From assembly GCA_034231615.1 (NCBI GenBank), contig CM067306.1, positions 48,763,281-48,827,280 of the forward strand: a DNA stretch of 64,000 bases, read 5' to 3'. The position numbers were made by a program, and so were the translations under genes. The notes under the pieces were generated by a model. The model was not told where the DNA came from. It saw only the letters and a program-made list of their open reading frames with translations, and ran no database searches. The DNA is from Meghimatium bilineatum (taxonomy: Eukaryota; Mollusca; Gastropoda; Stylommatophora; Philomycidae). Of this stretch, positions 46,565 through 58,654 are shown piece by piece. How positions within the stretch are numbered: the stretch's first letter is position 1; each line of letters begins with the position of its first letter.

Positions 46565-47530
46565 GCACTACACATCACTGTATAGTAAGTAAATCTCGGA
46601 AATCGTTTTTCACAACCACCTGTTGATGTGACATGACAAATTCTGTTGTTAGTCCTTGTTTGTATTCAGATGTTCGTGGTCAAGGTATTGTGCAGAATAA
46701 TCTTGATTAAAAATAGCGTCACTTATGCTGATGCTACTGATCATTTGTCATGAAAACACGCGGAAAAAGTCGAATCAAGCAAACTCAGGTAGGATATTTG
46801 AGATATACGCAGATATATGAGGTTATTTGAGATGAATACGCAAGACTATTCCGGAGTATGACTTGATCTAGTAGTATGCTAAGCGCTGTAATATTTCTGT
46901 AGCATCATATGACCAATAGAAAGTTAAGAAAGTTATCAGCACCACGCTGGACGCCTTACTTTTCTTGATTTAATCTGGTGTTCATTTATTTAGCTCAATG
47001 AATCTGCTTGCCAGTCTTTTTTGTTCTCAAACATTCTTACTCTGTTTACAGTTTTATTTTTCCTGTTAGCTTTATTCGATTCATGTCTTTTGTTAGTTTT
47101 TATTCGATTCATGTCTTTTGTTAGTTTTTATTCGATCAGTGTCGATGAGTTCAGATATGAGTTCACAATAGTAGTTCATCCATTTGCCTCGTGCTGTAGA
47201 AGTCGAGGGTTCAGTTCGGGATAGTAAAACTTGTTCACATGTGCATTTTTACGGAGATTCCTTGGTGGTATCGCTTGATTCTCCATATTTATGTGATATT
47301 AGAAGTAATCTGGGGAGAATGAGTGCCACCTCGTTTATAGTCACGATGTACATATGGGCAAACTGGAGTAGATTAAAGTGTGTACGTCAGCGGCGATAGA
47401 AATGTTGGTTATTTGGAAAACAACCTTATAAAATGACTAATTTTACTTTTCCTGCTATACTGATTCGATGTCGACACAATCATTGGGACCAATGAAAGTC
47501 ACGGGAAAAGTTACGAGTCATTTTAGAAAG
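46565..47530. other. No gene called; one tRNA-like word
   Basis: Near 47195-47220, GTCGAGGGTTCAGTTCGGG resembles a B box, perhaps an eroded SINE. A 34 bp word TTAGTTTTTATTCGATTCAT is tandemly repeated around 47070-47140. No coding similarity. Confidence 0.35.
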
Positions 47531-47533
47531 ATA

Positions 47534-47708
47534 CAGTTAGATCCCTTTATAGCACATTCCACTATAACAAATATTACCAGTTAACAACATCTTTCAAAAT
47601 CTCCAATTAGTGTATCCATTACCGGTATATGACTGTATATAGCTAATTGTGGTTATAACATACATATATCATAGGCCCAGACTAATCTGTTATAACGGGA
47701 TTCCACTG
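47534..47708. mobile_element. MITE copy with TA target duplication
   Basis: 175 bp from CAGTTAGATCCCTTTATAGC to TTATAACGGGATTCCACTG, flanked by TA on both sides (47532-47533, 47709-47710). TA duplication and CAGTNGAATCCC ends fit a Tc1/mariner-type (pogo/Tigger-like) non-autonomous element by family knowledge. No transposase is seen in the window. Confidence 0.8.
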
Positions 47709-47879
47709 TATTTTCCAATAAGCCATAACGTCTTGTATTGCTATTGGACTCAAATAAAATCAATTGTGTCCGTCTGTTTCGCAGTTGTTATGGAATGAAG
47801 TTTGGGTGCGTTGGAAGCAAGGAAATTGATGAGAAGATATGCAGTGCTTGAAAATTCGGTTTGTCTTGGTGTGTCACAA

Positions 47880-48130
47880 TGAAAATATTGTGCGAGATTG
47901 ATAAGACTGTGAGAAAAACAAGATTGTGAGAGAAAGAAACGATTGTGAGAAAAATAAAGAGAAGACTGTGAAGGCAAGATTGTAAGTGAAAAAAGAGATG
48001 ATTGTGAAATAAAATAGAGAAGATTATGAGGACAAGATTGTGCGAGAAAAAAAAGAAGATTGTGAGGACAAGAAAAGATTTTGAGATAAAATGTCAAATT
48101 TGAAATATGAACAATGCAAGATTGAGACAT
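47880..48130. repeat. Degenerate AGATTGTGAGAAAAA repeat
   Basis: The words AAGATTGTGAGAGAAAGAAA and GATTGTGAGGACAAG recur at about 17-30 bp. Purine-rich. Confidence 0.7.
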
Positions 48131-48174
48131 ATTGACAAGTTTGTAAAACAATGATGCACAATAAATATTTCTAG

Positions 48175-48356
48175 AATAATGTACTTGAAATTACTGGTTT
48201 TTTTTAATGTGCTTGAAATGACTGTTGTTTTTTATGTGTTTGAAATTACTGTTGTTTTTTTAATGTGTTTGAAATTACTGTTTTTTATGTGTTTGAAATT
48301 ACTGTTGTTTTTTATGTGTTTGAAATTACTGGGTTTTTTTTATGTGTGAGTTTGAA
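48175..48356. repeat. 27-bp minisatellite, about 6 copies
   Basis: GTGTTTGAAATTACTGTTGT + TTTTTTAT repeats with variable T runs. Confidence 0.88.
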
Positions 48357-48359
48357 ATT

Positions 48360-49078
48360 TATTGGATTCTTTTTTCTTATTCTAAAACTCACACTGAATA
48401 CCTCCTGAAGCCGGGCTTGGTCCTACTTGGATTTAAAGCAGAACATTGTCAATTAAACAGTGTTATTTGTGGCCATACAAATCAGATTTCGTCAATGGTA
48501 ACTAAAACACATATTGATTTTACTACGTCCATTGAACAGTGGGCGTCGATAGCCATTGCGGCTGTCCATAGACTACATTATCAATTAGAAGGGAGGAGGG
48601 TGGTCTCAATAAAATGTACAGTTGTTAACGAACAAATGTTGACGTCAACAATACTGTTGTTCATACACCAAATCAATTGATTGAATGTGAAACATTTGTT
48701 TAAATATATGAAACAAGTCATGTAGTTTTTTCGTATGTATTTCCACAATTAATTTATCGGGGGATGGGGTTAAGTTTTGTGTGACATAATTATTTAAGGG
48801 GAAGGGATGAATTCGGTGACTTCTTGACAGCTGTTGTCTGGAGAGGGGCCAAATTTGGCCACCGTGGCCAAAAGTCTTATTAATGCAAATTATAAACAGA
48901 CCCCACATCGCTAGTAGTCCATCCGTACGAGAGAACTGATTATCGTACTGTATACCATATACTAATCTGAAAGTTAACCACAATCATGCATGCTGGATTA
49001 TTTTTCCGATGTAAGTATCGGTATTAAAATAACCACAGTCGTCAACGAATTTACTGTTCATTTTTCTAGTCGTTTGTC
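48360..49078. other. No gene called
   Basis: A 112-codon open frame on the plus strand (48342-48680) begins inside the minisatellite and shows no motif I recognise. I consider it chance. Confidence 0.4.
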
Positions 49079-49275
49079 TGGCTCTGTGGCGAAGTGGTAC
49101 AGAGCGCATCTGTGACGGCAAAGGTACCGAGTTCGATCCTCACCACAGGCAATTGTGCATCCGGACCGTTCAGAAAGCAATGGCAACCTACTGAACGTAT
49201 TTATATTGCCTAGAAAATCACCACAGCCAACAAATGCTGGGTTGATAGCTACGTCCTGGATGCTACCAATTTTTT
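49079..49275 (+). mobile_element. tRNA-derived SINE-B, best copy
   Basis: The head CTGGCTCTGTGGCGAAGTGG + TACAGAGC contains a perfect-looking A box (TGGCGAAGTGG). ACCGAGTTCGATCCTC follows as B box about 45 bp on. Body: GGCAATTGTGCATCCGGACC, GTTCAGAAAGCAATGGCAAC, ACTGAACGTATTTATATTGC, CTAGAAAATCACCACAGCCA, AATGCTGGGTTGATAGCTAC, GTCCTGGATGCTACCA. Other copies: 5589-5785, 10780-10940, 57035-57180. Confidence 0.88.
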
Positions 49276-49858
49276 TTTTCCAGTAGATAAATAGAAACGC
49301 GGTGTTTCTATATTTTATTTAGATGTTATATTTTATATGGTTAAGCAAAAAAAGTTAAACAGGTTACTAGAAGATCATACCGTAACTATGAATAAAAATA
49401 TATTTTTAAAAGTGTATAAAATATACAATAAAACTGAACAGAACAATTTTCTAAGTTACGGATCCATTGGGACCTAATTCAAGAAACAAAACAAAAATTT
49501 AAAAAAAAACACACAAAACCGTAAATATATTAACAGCTAAAACGACTTGAACCTCTCCCTCACCGAAGAAACAAGGTCAAGTAAACAAAAGTACAACGAG
49601 TGTCTAATAAATAACACATTGCGAGCATTCATTACGTGGGCATGAATTTTCACACTATTGGAAGACAGGGATAGACAAAGATTGATGAGTATTATAATAG
49701 ATATAAAGTAGTGGATACTATATTAATTCAAGTGGAAGCAAACAATGAGAAATAAAAGAGCAGAGTAAGGGAACAATAATGAGTGATGTCAAGTTGGAGA
49801 AATACAAGAGGAAGGGAAGAGAATATGAAAAAAATAAATTGGTCGCTGGGAGGCTATA
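49276..49858. other. AT-rich spacer
   Basis: A-rich filler between SINE-B and the Penelope-like fragment. Nothing recognised. Confidence 0.4.
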
Positions 49859-49859
49859 A

Positions 49860-50715
49860 ATCGACTTAGAGACTATAGAATTTTGTAGGGAGGATCAGCA
49901 GTTGACTATCTGTAACCGAACCATAAGAGCTACCATGATGTAAAGATCTGTTGGAATGATTGACCATTGTGTTTGTTGTCAAATGATTGTTGGAATGAGA
50001 GTCACGATGATTCGTTATAACTCGTAAATGTTCAGCGAATCTATTAGCCAAACGTCTACTGGGTTCACCAATATATTTCATATCCCAGCGCTTACATATG
50101 ATACTGTATATTAAATTACGGGACAAACATGAGAAAGAGTCTTGAGTCTCAAAATGTAAATTAGGAACTGAAGCATGGGAGTTAGGACAACAAAAGGGCA
50201 AGTTAAACAATTTCGGGAACAGGGAACAGTTCCAAGTTAACCTGCTGAGGAACACAGACTGGAATGAACTGAGAGATCAGGAAGGTTCCTATCTCTCCGC
50301 AAAGCAACGAGGGTAAGAGAGGGAAATACAGGACTAGAGATGGGATCTAGTTGGAGGATATAGCAATTTCGCACTAGGATACTTAGAGCAGGCATATTAT
50401 GAGGATAGAAAGTAATAACCAGTATAGGGCGGTCAGATCTATGTTTAATAGATGGTACGACGAGGGCAACTGAACGGGAAATATGTAAGACACTTTGCAA
50501 AGTTGATCACAAGATATCTTCAAGATACAGGAGACGGCAAAAGAAATCCAGCATATGGTGAGCTTGATAGATGAAATCTGTGTCGTCTTGGCAGAGACGA
50601 CGAAGACGGAGCAACTGAGACAAAGGCAGGGAATGGCGACACGACCTTGGGTGAGATGGCAGAAACATAACCAGTACCAGTTGCGGAAATGAATGTTCAG
50701 TAGAAGAGACAACGC
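49860..50715 (-). mobile_element. Penelope-like element fragment (RT end plus GIY-YIG)
   Basis: On the minus strand the C-terminal GIY-YIG endonuclease reads NLIYSIICKRWDMKYIGEPS, then RRLANRFAEHLRVITNHRD, near 49980-50150. Upstream, with frame changes, come the Penelope RT C-terminal blocks: RLRRLCQDDTDFIYQAHHML-like (about 50590), RSDRPILVITFYPHNMPAL (about 50430) and LVALRRDRNLPDLSVHS (about 50290). In this family RT and GIY-YIG nuclease act together to copy into new sites. This copy lacks the RT catalytic blocks and has at least two frameshifts, so it is dead. Confidence 0.85.
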
Positions 50716-50764
50716 GTGCTATTATATATGCATATACTATTGGTGAGTATGGAAAGTAGAGGCA

Positions 50765-51125
50765 ATAAAGATGTGGTTCTGTAGAAGAATGCTGAGAATA
50801 CCACGGACTGCCAGAAAAATTAATGTGGAGGTGTTGAACAAGTCAAATGCGAAACGGACCTTAATCAATAATATTAGAAAAGAATAAGACAATCTTCTTT
50901 TTTTTGGCAACTTCATGAGACAGGCAGGTTTGGAGAACATAGTCACAAAAGGAAAGAGATGAAATCAATAAAGTCAAAGGGCAACAACGTGAGAAAATAT
51001 TAGACAGTTTGACAACCTGGTACGACAGGGAAACAACAACGATCTTGATGCATAATACTATGAACAGAGAGCTGTGGAGAGTCATGATCGCCTACGGCAG
51101 CGGCATGGCACCTGATGATGATACC
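50765..51125 (+). mobile_element. LINE C-terminal fragment with (GAT)n tail
   Basis: MWFCRRMLRIPRTARKINVE, VLNKSNAKRTLINNIRK, then after a break RQREKILDSLTTWYDR and RVMIAYGSGMAPDDD in a shifted frame. About 85% like 18425-18792. Directly abuts the Penelope-like fragment. Confidence 0.8.
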
Positions 51126-51289
51126 ACATACCACAGGCAAAAATCAAAATAGTTATTGCAGTTCGTAAATCACAGATTAGTCTTTGTTTAATAATAACAA
51201 AAATATTCGAGTTTACAGTATTTTAACGAAACGTCGACTTTAATAAATATTTCAGACTATTATCTAAATTTGTCCTAATCATTGAGTCT

Positions 51290-51900
51290 ATTCTAGGAAG
51301 CAGTATAACAACAGACGGCAGGAGCAGCATAGAAATACACAATAGATGTAGTAAACATACCAAGCCCTAGGATAAATGACACCAATCTTCAGAAACAAAT
51401 ACGTAGATTTAAACACCAAAATAACACTATCTAAAATAACAATTATTATACCAACGCTGTGTTACCAAAGCCAAACATGGACAACTACAGCACAAGATAA
51501 ACGTAAGCTAGTAACAGCTAAAATGGCATGCTTGCGCAGAATCCTAGGAATATCGCTAAAAGAGACAGAGTTAAAAATGAGGACATTAGACAAAGAACTG
51601 GTACCATTCCAATCTTGAAATATATTAAGAGACAACAAATCAAATGGTTTGCACACATCAGAAGACTACCATCAGACAGCATACCACAACACTAAATGCT
51701 ACACAGATACAGTGAAGGCAGCCCTAGAGGCCGACCACGAAAACGACGGACCACCGAAATAAAAGAGGAAACAAACTCCACAATATACTCAGCACAGAAG
51801 AGAGCCATCTCCAGAAAACTCTTTTACCCCTGATGCTGAAAGGCAACAAAGGGTTTAGCAGATAGACAGACTGAGTCTGCTTTCTTAAATATAACACTGT
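51290..51900 (+). mobile_element. LINE 3' part, sister of 54430-55635
   Basis: It starts SSITTDGRSSIEIHNRCSK and continues KMACLRRILGISLKETELK, then IKRQQIKWFAHIRRLPSD and GRPRKRRTTEIKEETNS with frame breaks, ending AAGGCAACAAAGGGTTTAGC. Same family as the copy 3.7 kb downstream but more truncated at its 5' end. Confidence 0.85.
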
Positions 51901-52489
51901 TCATTTTCTGTTTTCCCGTTAATACCAATTTCCCAGAAACTCCGCTTCGTTATTTTACAAATAATTCGGGAAAACCCAATCTTACCATCTGCGTCACATG
52001 ACTAAATTATTCTTTTCAGAAGATGTTCGTTTCTAAAAATAGAAGCAGGAATGTGAATGACAATTCTTCAAAACTGAATCAATTTTTTTTATTCACACAC
52101 AATATTCACATGATGAAATTTGATGTTATGTTCTGGGGTTAATCATGTCACATTAAGCTAGTTGCCACATGTTCAATATGTCACGGGTTCGTGTAGTTTT
52201 AATTACAAGTGACTTGGAAGTTAACATTGATAAAATCAAGATATTGGCGAGAATGGTGATATCAAACAAGATCCCATGAACATCCAGTTAAACTATCACA
52301 AACTTGAAGAAGCACGGCAGAAATAGAAGAGACATGATTGATGGCGTTCAGAGTAATCTAGAACATTTATCGCTCTGGTGCACTAACTACAAGGCAGTCA
52401 TCAATCCTACCAAGGCAAACATCGTCTGGTTCTAGGCATCAAATCAAGACATAAAAATTAGTCTCTGTATTATTATCCGTGATCCCACA

Positions 52490-53180
52490 TATGATATTCT
52501 TCTCCGTAACCCACATTATGAGCATAAATGCGTCATTAATTGTTGCGTAGTAGAAGAATAGATTCGTCATAACTTGTTGTGTTGTTGCATAACTTGTTGC
52601 ATAGCAACGTCATCAATTGATGTGTAGCAGAAGTATAAGATAAGGTAGGTCCCATGGCAACAACCTGTCGTCAGGGATGAAGATTTAGCTGGGGTGACCG
52701 GTTCCCTTTCATGTTATCTTTTACGTCCCCTAACGCATGCGCCAGATACTCATTTAAAGCAGGGTCTACTGGAGGTGAGGCAGTGTCAAGCGATAAATCA
52801 TGATCCGGATAATTATTTTTGTCCGAACGTGATTTCGAACCTGGCACACTATAATCCGGAGATAGTAAGCGAACTCATTATCAACTAGGCTACCGCGTTC
52901 CTCAGAAGCATAAACGCGCCATTAATTGTTGTGTAGTAGTTATATAGATGCGTCATTAATTGTTGTGTCGTAGAAGCATAGATTCGTTGTAATAGCCGCA
53001 TAGCCAGGCCACCAATTGTTGTGTAGTAGAATTCAGTCGTGTCACCAATTTATGTGTAGTAGAAGCATATATACACGTCATCAATTGGTGTGCAGTATAA
53101 AAATAGCCACGTCAACAAGTATTGTTTAGTAGAAACACAGAACCATCATAAGTTGCTGTGTTTTAGAAGTGTATACTCGT
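52490..53180. repeat. Degenerate 33-bp repeat split by a SINE
   Basis: GCGTCATTAATTGTTGTGTA + GTAGAAGCATAGA words from 52510-52640 and 52905-53180. A tRNA-headed SINE sits in the middle. Confidence 0.75.
52645..52905 (-). mobile_element. tRNA-derived SINE-E, antisense
   Basis: The minus strand begins GGAACGCGGTAGCCTAGTTG + ATAATGAG (A box) and has GTGCCAGGTTCGAAATCACG (B box) about 45 bp on. The body follows to about 52645 (CCATGGGACCTACC). Single copy in this window. Confidence 0.7.
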
Positions 53181-53700
53181 CATCAGTGTCTGGAATATAC
53201 AACTAAAAACAAACCGCTATATATATGCACAATAGCGAACTGGATGTTTAGTTATTGACCGCAGAAGACGAAGAAATAGCCTTTTCTTTTTATCTGTAAT
53301 CGTCGATATTTATAAAAGATTAGGGGTCTCACACAGAGAAGAGATACCACAAAGGGCAGGCGAGAGCTGGGGAATCACATAAAATAAGACAGAGAACACA
53401 TCCAAGGACAGAAACAAAAGCAAATTTCCTGTTAGTGGCATATGAGACCTAGTATGTGTAAACATGTTAGAGAGACAAGATATATGAGTATGGAATAATT
53501 TATTTCTCTCAGAGAAATAAATCTCAAATAGGGGACTACAGGAACAACAATTGAGAATCACTGAACGTGTTCGTGTCACAAGACAGCCCATTAAAAGAAA
53601 TGCACACAAATATCCACGGAAATTTCTTTAAAACAGGAAGTGCTTTTATTTAGTGATTTGATAAATTAAACGATGAAATTGGTTGCTATTTTTATGGCTT
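53181..53700. other. No recognisable feature
   Basis: No motif seen. A 99-codon minus-strand open frame (53310-53609) has no recognisable domain. Confidence 0.4.
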
Positions 53701-53704
53701 ACCA

Positions 53705-54085
53705 TCTACACACGATGTGTGACAAGTTCCACGATGTGTGATCATATTCCTTGATGTGTGATCACATTTATTGATGTGTCATCGCATTCTGTGATGCGTG
53801 AAACATTTCCAGATGTGTTATCACATTCCATAATGTGTAATTAAATTCCATGATTTATGATTTACGTTCCTAGATCACATCCGTTATGTGTGATCACATT
53901 CCTTGGATGTGCGATCACGTCCCTTGATGTGTGATTAAATTTCTTGATGTGTGATCACGTTCCTTGATCACATACCTTGTTGTGTGACACATTTCATAAT
54001 GTGTGATCCCGTTTTTTTAAATCACATTCGTGGATGTGGCATCCTTAATTACATTCCTTGATGTGTGATTTCATTCCTTGATGAT
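53705..54085. repeat. Degenerate 20-bp minisatellite (TGATGTGTGATCACATTCCT)
   Basis: TTGATGTGTGATCACATTCC words with many indels run for about 380 bp. Spacing is 20-25 bp. The foldback element at 54104 follows directly. Confidence 0.85.
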
Positions 54086-54103
54086 AGATGTATACACAGG
54101 TAT

Positions 54104-54269
54104 CAACTTTACGACCGAAAGGCCTTTATCAATACTACAATCACAAAAACACGAGTAGGAATGACACTATTTATGTTAACATCTCATATGTTATGTGAAT
54201 AGTAAATAGTTTCGTTTGTGTTGTTGTTGTGATTGTATTATTGATATGGGCCTTTTGGTCGAAACGTTG
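54104..54269. mobile_element. Foldback (MITE-like) element, second copy
   Basis: Arm CAACTTTACGACCGAAAGGC, CTTTATCAATACTACAATCA faces TGATTGTATTATTGATATGG, GCCTTTTGGTCGAAACGTTG. Arms about 50 bp, about 80% paired, loop about 60 bp. Shares GGCCTTTTGRTCGAAACGT with 535-735. Confidence 0.75.
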
Positions 54270-54429
54270 ATTTGTGTGTGTGTCACTATATGTGTTTCAT
54301 GTGATTCAATTTTGATTAGCAAAATTTCATTACCCTGATTCAAGTTTCGCCTGTTGAATTTCAGTTTTGCAGCAGTGAGTACATATTATCGATATTAAAT
54401 CTGTGTACGATTGATCAAACTCAACAACA

Positions 54430-55635
54430 CACAAATGGGCTTTCGAAAAAATAAACAGACGCAATCTTCGCCCTCAAGCAACTTTCAGAAAGAGCAACAG
54501 AACATAACCACGACTTGTATTTGGCTTTCGTGGATCAAGAGAAAGCTTTTGACGGAGTGGGTAGAGCACAACTATGGATAACACTACAAACATACGAAGT
54601 CCCCCAACATCTGTTAAGCCTATGTCAGAGAATATACGCCAATAGTCAATGCTCAGTAAGAACGAGAACAGGTACATGGGATAATTTCAAAATTCCCTCG
54701 GGAGTGAGACAGGGATGTGTACTGTCCCCCCTATTGTTCATAACATACATAGATCACATTTGAAAAGTAACAAAGACATCGGAAGAAAACAATTTAAAGG
54801 ATAGCTTAAACGAATTGCTATTTGCAGACGACCAAGTAATAGTAGAATCATCAAAAGAGCAACTACAAGGACAAACAGACAGATTAAACCAAACATGCCA
54901 AACCTTTAGCATGAAGATAAATATAGAGAAGATGGAAGTAATGAAGATAGGAAGAGCAGAAAGAAACACCAACATATATATTGGAAACTACAGACTTAAA
55001 CAAGTGGCAGAATTGTATACCTACGACGTAATATAATAAATAACGGCAGGAGCAGCAAAGAAATACACAATCGATGTAGTAAAGCATACCAAGCCCTAGG
55101 ACAAATAACACCAATCTTCAGAAACAAAAATGTAGGTTTAAACACCAAAATAACACTATTCAAAACAATTATTATACTATTATACAAACCAATGCCAAAC
55201 ATGGACAACGACAGCACAAGATAAACGCAAACTTATGACAGCTGAAATAATATGCTTGCGCAGAATCCTAGGAATATCGCTAAGAGACAGAGTGAAAAAT
55301 TCTGACATTAGACAAACAACCGGTACCATTCCAATCTTGGAATATATTAAGAGACAACAGATCAAATGGTTTGCACACATCAGCAGACTACCATCAGACA
55401 GCATACCGCAGCAAGCTTTGCTACACATATACAGTGAAGGCAGACCCAGAGGTCGACCTCGAAAACGATGGACCACCGAAATTAAAGAGGCAACAAACTC
55501 CACAATATACTCAGTCCACAAGAAGCCCATCTCCAAAAAAACTCTTCTACTCCTGACGCTGAAAGGCAACAAAGGGTTTAGCGAATACATACCCCCTTTG
55601 AGATATATTAGGCCTAATAGTTAATAGGAAAACAA
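54430..55635 (+). mobile_element. LINE ORF2: RT and C-terminal domain, 5' truncated
   Basis: It starts near NNTQMGFRKNKQT (RT block 1). Then LYLAFVDQEKAFDGVGRAQL, IPSGVRQGCVLSPLLF, LLFADDQVIVESSKEQLQ (a catalytic block with FADD), SMKINIEKMEVM, and after breaks ITAEIICLRRILGISL, IKRQQIKWFAHISRL and EGRPRGRPRKRWTTEIKEA. Stops and frame changes near 54470, 54765 and 55035 make it inactive. Family uncertain. The C-terminal block RPRGRPRKRWTTEI is common to RTE- and Jockey-like animal LINEs. Confidence 0.9.
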
Positions 55636-55639
55636 GCTT

Positions 55640-56012
55640 TCTTAATGATTCATGTGGCTATTTCAGTGAAGTTAATCGGTTTCTTATGATTACACTGTTT
55701 GTGAAGGCAATGACATTCTAGACAACAGTCAATGTCTCATTTTAAAAGTCTTGTTTTCCCATTACCCACTATGTCTTATATTCTAGAGGTACTATGTAAG
55801 ACTTGACAGCATAACCTGATATAAGTTTTCAATGTCGGCTTATCCAACTGATGTGATATTTTTTATTGCTAACAGTCTAGTCAGTAGATAAAGATTGATG
55901 GGGGGGGGGGGGTTGCAAATCAAACCTTCTATCCCACCCCAGTAAAACAGAATATGACTTGTAGTACTAGGCACCTAGCAAAAAGATGAGCCATAAAACA
56001 CCCACCCTCCTC

Positions 56013-56053
<41 letters not shown>

Positions 56054-57030
56054 AGCAATTTCTTTTTCACAAAAAGGTTAAGCAAAGGAAAAAATTAAAG
56101 AAAGAAATGACAGGAAAATCACGTTTAACCATTATTTATTTTATTTAGGTAAAACTCCCACCACCCCACACCTCTCCCACACCTTCAAGAAAAAAGTGTA
56201 TATGACCGACTAGGATAACTTTACGTGTATTTGCTGTCCCACGCCAATAAACACCACGGATCGATCGAATCTTAGCCAAAACATTTGACTAATTAAAAAA
56301 AAATGCACTAATATTCCGGAAAAAATCTGTGCCTAAACAGACGTCACCTTTCCACAATCTTTTCACCTTCCATCATTAAAACCACTTTAAACCACTTTAA
56401 ACCACTTAAAACTACTTGTAAAAGCCTCTCTCGCCTGCTTTATTTATTCAAAACACAAGTAATACATTGGCAGATCAAACTGTCAACGGGTCCATGACCG
56501 CTTTCAAGTAAAGACCAGTGTACAGAAACGTCAACATGAACTGAAAGGCTTATTTTTATTTTTATTATTATTTCCGTGCATTTCGTTTGCTGTCCTTGGT
56601 TTAATAATGCTTGGCATGTGAAAGCAAGTGTACATATGGTAACCAACGGAAACCACGACAATAATCAAAACGTAACGAATGAAGGCTTAATTACTTTCTG
56701 TACTTAAGTTTTCTACAATGCCGAGGGTCTCTGTGGCTGCATGTTCATTGCCCTTGACCCAAATATTACCGATGATAAACAACTACACCCTTTCCAGAAA
56801 TCTGCACTTTCCTAGAAAACAACTGACGTCACTTCTAGATAAGTAAAAACCGAAGCAGGTTCAGCTTCAGAAACTACTTACACATTGAGGAACCGGAGCG
56901 ACATATTGTTTTGGTAATGTATATTTGGTAATATACATTTGTATATTTGCTTATGTATATATATATATTACGTATAATTTGTATATACCCATGTGCTACT
57001 TAATAAAGTATTTTTATGAACTTTGTTTTT
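55640..57030. other. No gene; simple repeats
   Basis: A G run at 55900-55912 and a CT run at 56010-56051. AACCACTTTA is triplicated near 56380-56410. The rest is AT-rich with nothing recognised. Confidence 0.45.
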
Positions 57031-57034
57031 CAAC

Positions 57035-57180
57035 CCAGCATTTTTTGGCTGTAGTATTTAAATAAATATATAAATACGTTTATTAGTTTGCCATTGCTTT
57101 CTGAACTTTCAGGATGTACAATTGCCTGTGGCCAGGATCGAACTCGGTACCTTGGTCGTCACAGACGGGCTCTGTACAAT
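57035..57180 (-). mobile_element. SINE-B copy, antisense
   Basis: The plus strand carries CAACCCAGCATTTTTTGGCT, TGCCATTGCTTTCTGAACTT, GGATGTACAATTGCCTGTGG, CCAGGATCGAACTCGGTACC, TTGGTCGTCACAGACGGGCT, the complement of SINE-B from its 3' part to its head. An AAATATATAAATACGTTTA stretch replaces part of the body. Confidence 0.8.
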
Positions 57181-57369
57181 TTTATTAACTATTGCTGTTT
57201 ATTCTAACACAATATTTTTTGAAATTATCCATCATAGAAGTTATATTTTGTTACATACAGATTTGGCAGCTATGTTAAGATTTCGTAACGTATAGAACAT
57301 GAATATCATTGATGAAGTTAATATGAAAATATACCGTACCAAACAGTGTTATCTATCTTAATATATGGA

Positions 57370-57605
57370 TACAAGAGTTGAGACTAGAGTTAGATGGATG
57401 GATCATCATCAGGTGCAGTCTCAGTAAAGAAGGTTGCCTACATCGGATGTTCAGTACTTTACATCTTACAGCTCTTGTCTTCTCTGTTAAACTATAATAT
57501 ATCAATTTCGTGATGTTTCCCTCCAACGTATAGCTCTTCCTTCTTCTCCCCTCGTATATCTCTGCCTCCCCTCAACTCTGCAAGGTCTCAAAGGTGGCAT
57601 TTTAG
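57370..57605 (-). mobile_element. LINE C-terminal fragment, antisense
   Basis: The minus strand gives GHTKMPPLRPCRVEGRQR, then RYTRGEEGRAIRWREHHEI and an end region APDDDPS. It lies head-to-head with 57724-58005. Worn. Confidence 0.55.
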
Positions 57606-57723
57606 TATGACCAAAATATTGTTTGTTTGATGTTTAATTCATTTGGTAATTCTTTTGGAGAAGAATTGCATTGGCGACATTGAAACTTGTCCAAAAAAAA
57701 ATCTTTTCAAGGTACCAGGAGCA

Positions 57724-58005
57724 TGCTAAACTATGTATGATCAGAACATGCGCACTTCCAGTGGTATATACGGTTGTGAGACATGGACATTAAATAAAAC
57801 AATAGCAAAGAGAATCGGTACTTTCGAAATGAGATGCTACAGTAGAATGTATTTATACCATGGACAACATAAACAGACATATCAAGAAGTGTTAAGATCA
57901 ATAAACACCGAAGAGAACTGGCTACTTAACAACATCATAACAAGAAAGCTGGGGGGGGGGGGGTGTTATTTTTTATTAGCATATAAAGAGATATAACAAC
58001 ATGGA
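57724..58005 (+). mobile_element. LINE fragment (YGCETWTLNK block)
   Basis: It reads IYGCETWTLNKTIAKRIGTF, EMRCYSRMYLYHGQHKQTYQ, EVLRSINTEENWLLNNIITR, the region between RT and the FGHIxR block. A G run (57953-57962) interrupts it. Confidence 0.8.
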
Positions 58006-58261
58006 AATATTAATAGCTGAAGGTAAAGTTAACGTCAACAAGAGAAGAGGGCTCCCAAGACGACGATTGTGCAGTAATGTATCAAATTGTTTAAACATGT
58101 CTTTAGCTGCAGCAGGTAAACTTGTCAGAATTACTGAGTGTTCAGAGGATCCACATGGAAGACCACGTTATAGAAATAATATGTCACATGATAATAATGC
58201 ATTTTTTAAAATCATACCCAGTGCTATCAGATCTTATATTTAATTACTAATATGTTAGGGA

Positions 58262-58650
58262 CGATGCAATAATCAAGTATGAACACAAGTCCATCTAACA
58301 ATCACGTATGAACACATTGTGTCCATCCAACAATCAAGTATGAACACATTGTGTCCATCCAACAATCAAGTATGAACACAAGTACATCCAACAATCAAGT
58401 ATGAACACTTTGTGTCCATCCAACAATCAAGTATGAACACATTGTGTCCATCCAACAATCAAGTATGAACACAAGTACATCCAACAATCAAGTATGAACA
58501 CAAGTACATCCAACAATCAAGTATGAACACAAGTACATCCAACAATCAAGTATGAACACAAGTACATCCAACAATCACGTATAAACACAAGCCCATCCAT
58601 CAATCAAGTGTGAATACAAGTCCATCCATGAGTCAAGTATGAACACAAGT
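58262..58650. repeat. 29-bp minisatellite, about 13 copies
   Basis: CCAACAATCAAGTATGAACA + CAAGTACAT repeats, with a variant ending CATTGTGTCCAT at the left. Near perfect in the middle. Confidence 0.95.
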
Positions 58651-58654
58651 ACAA

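Noticed and set aside
49079-49160. A tRNA gene
   Set aside because: A and B boxes are present, but the acceptor stem does not close and the same sequence continues into a body repeated elsewhere. It is the head of SINE-B.
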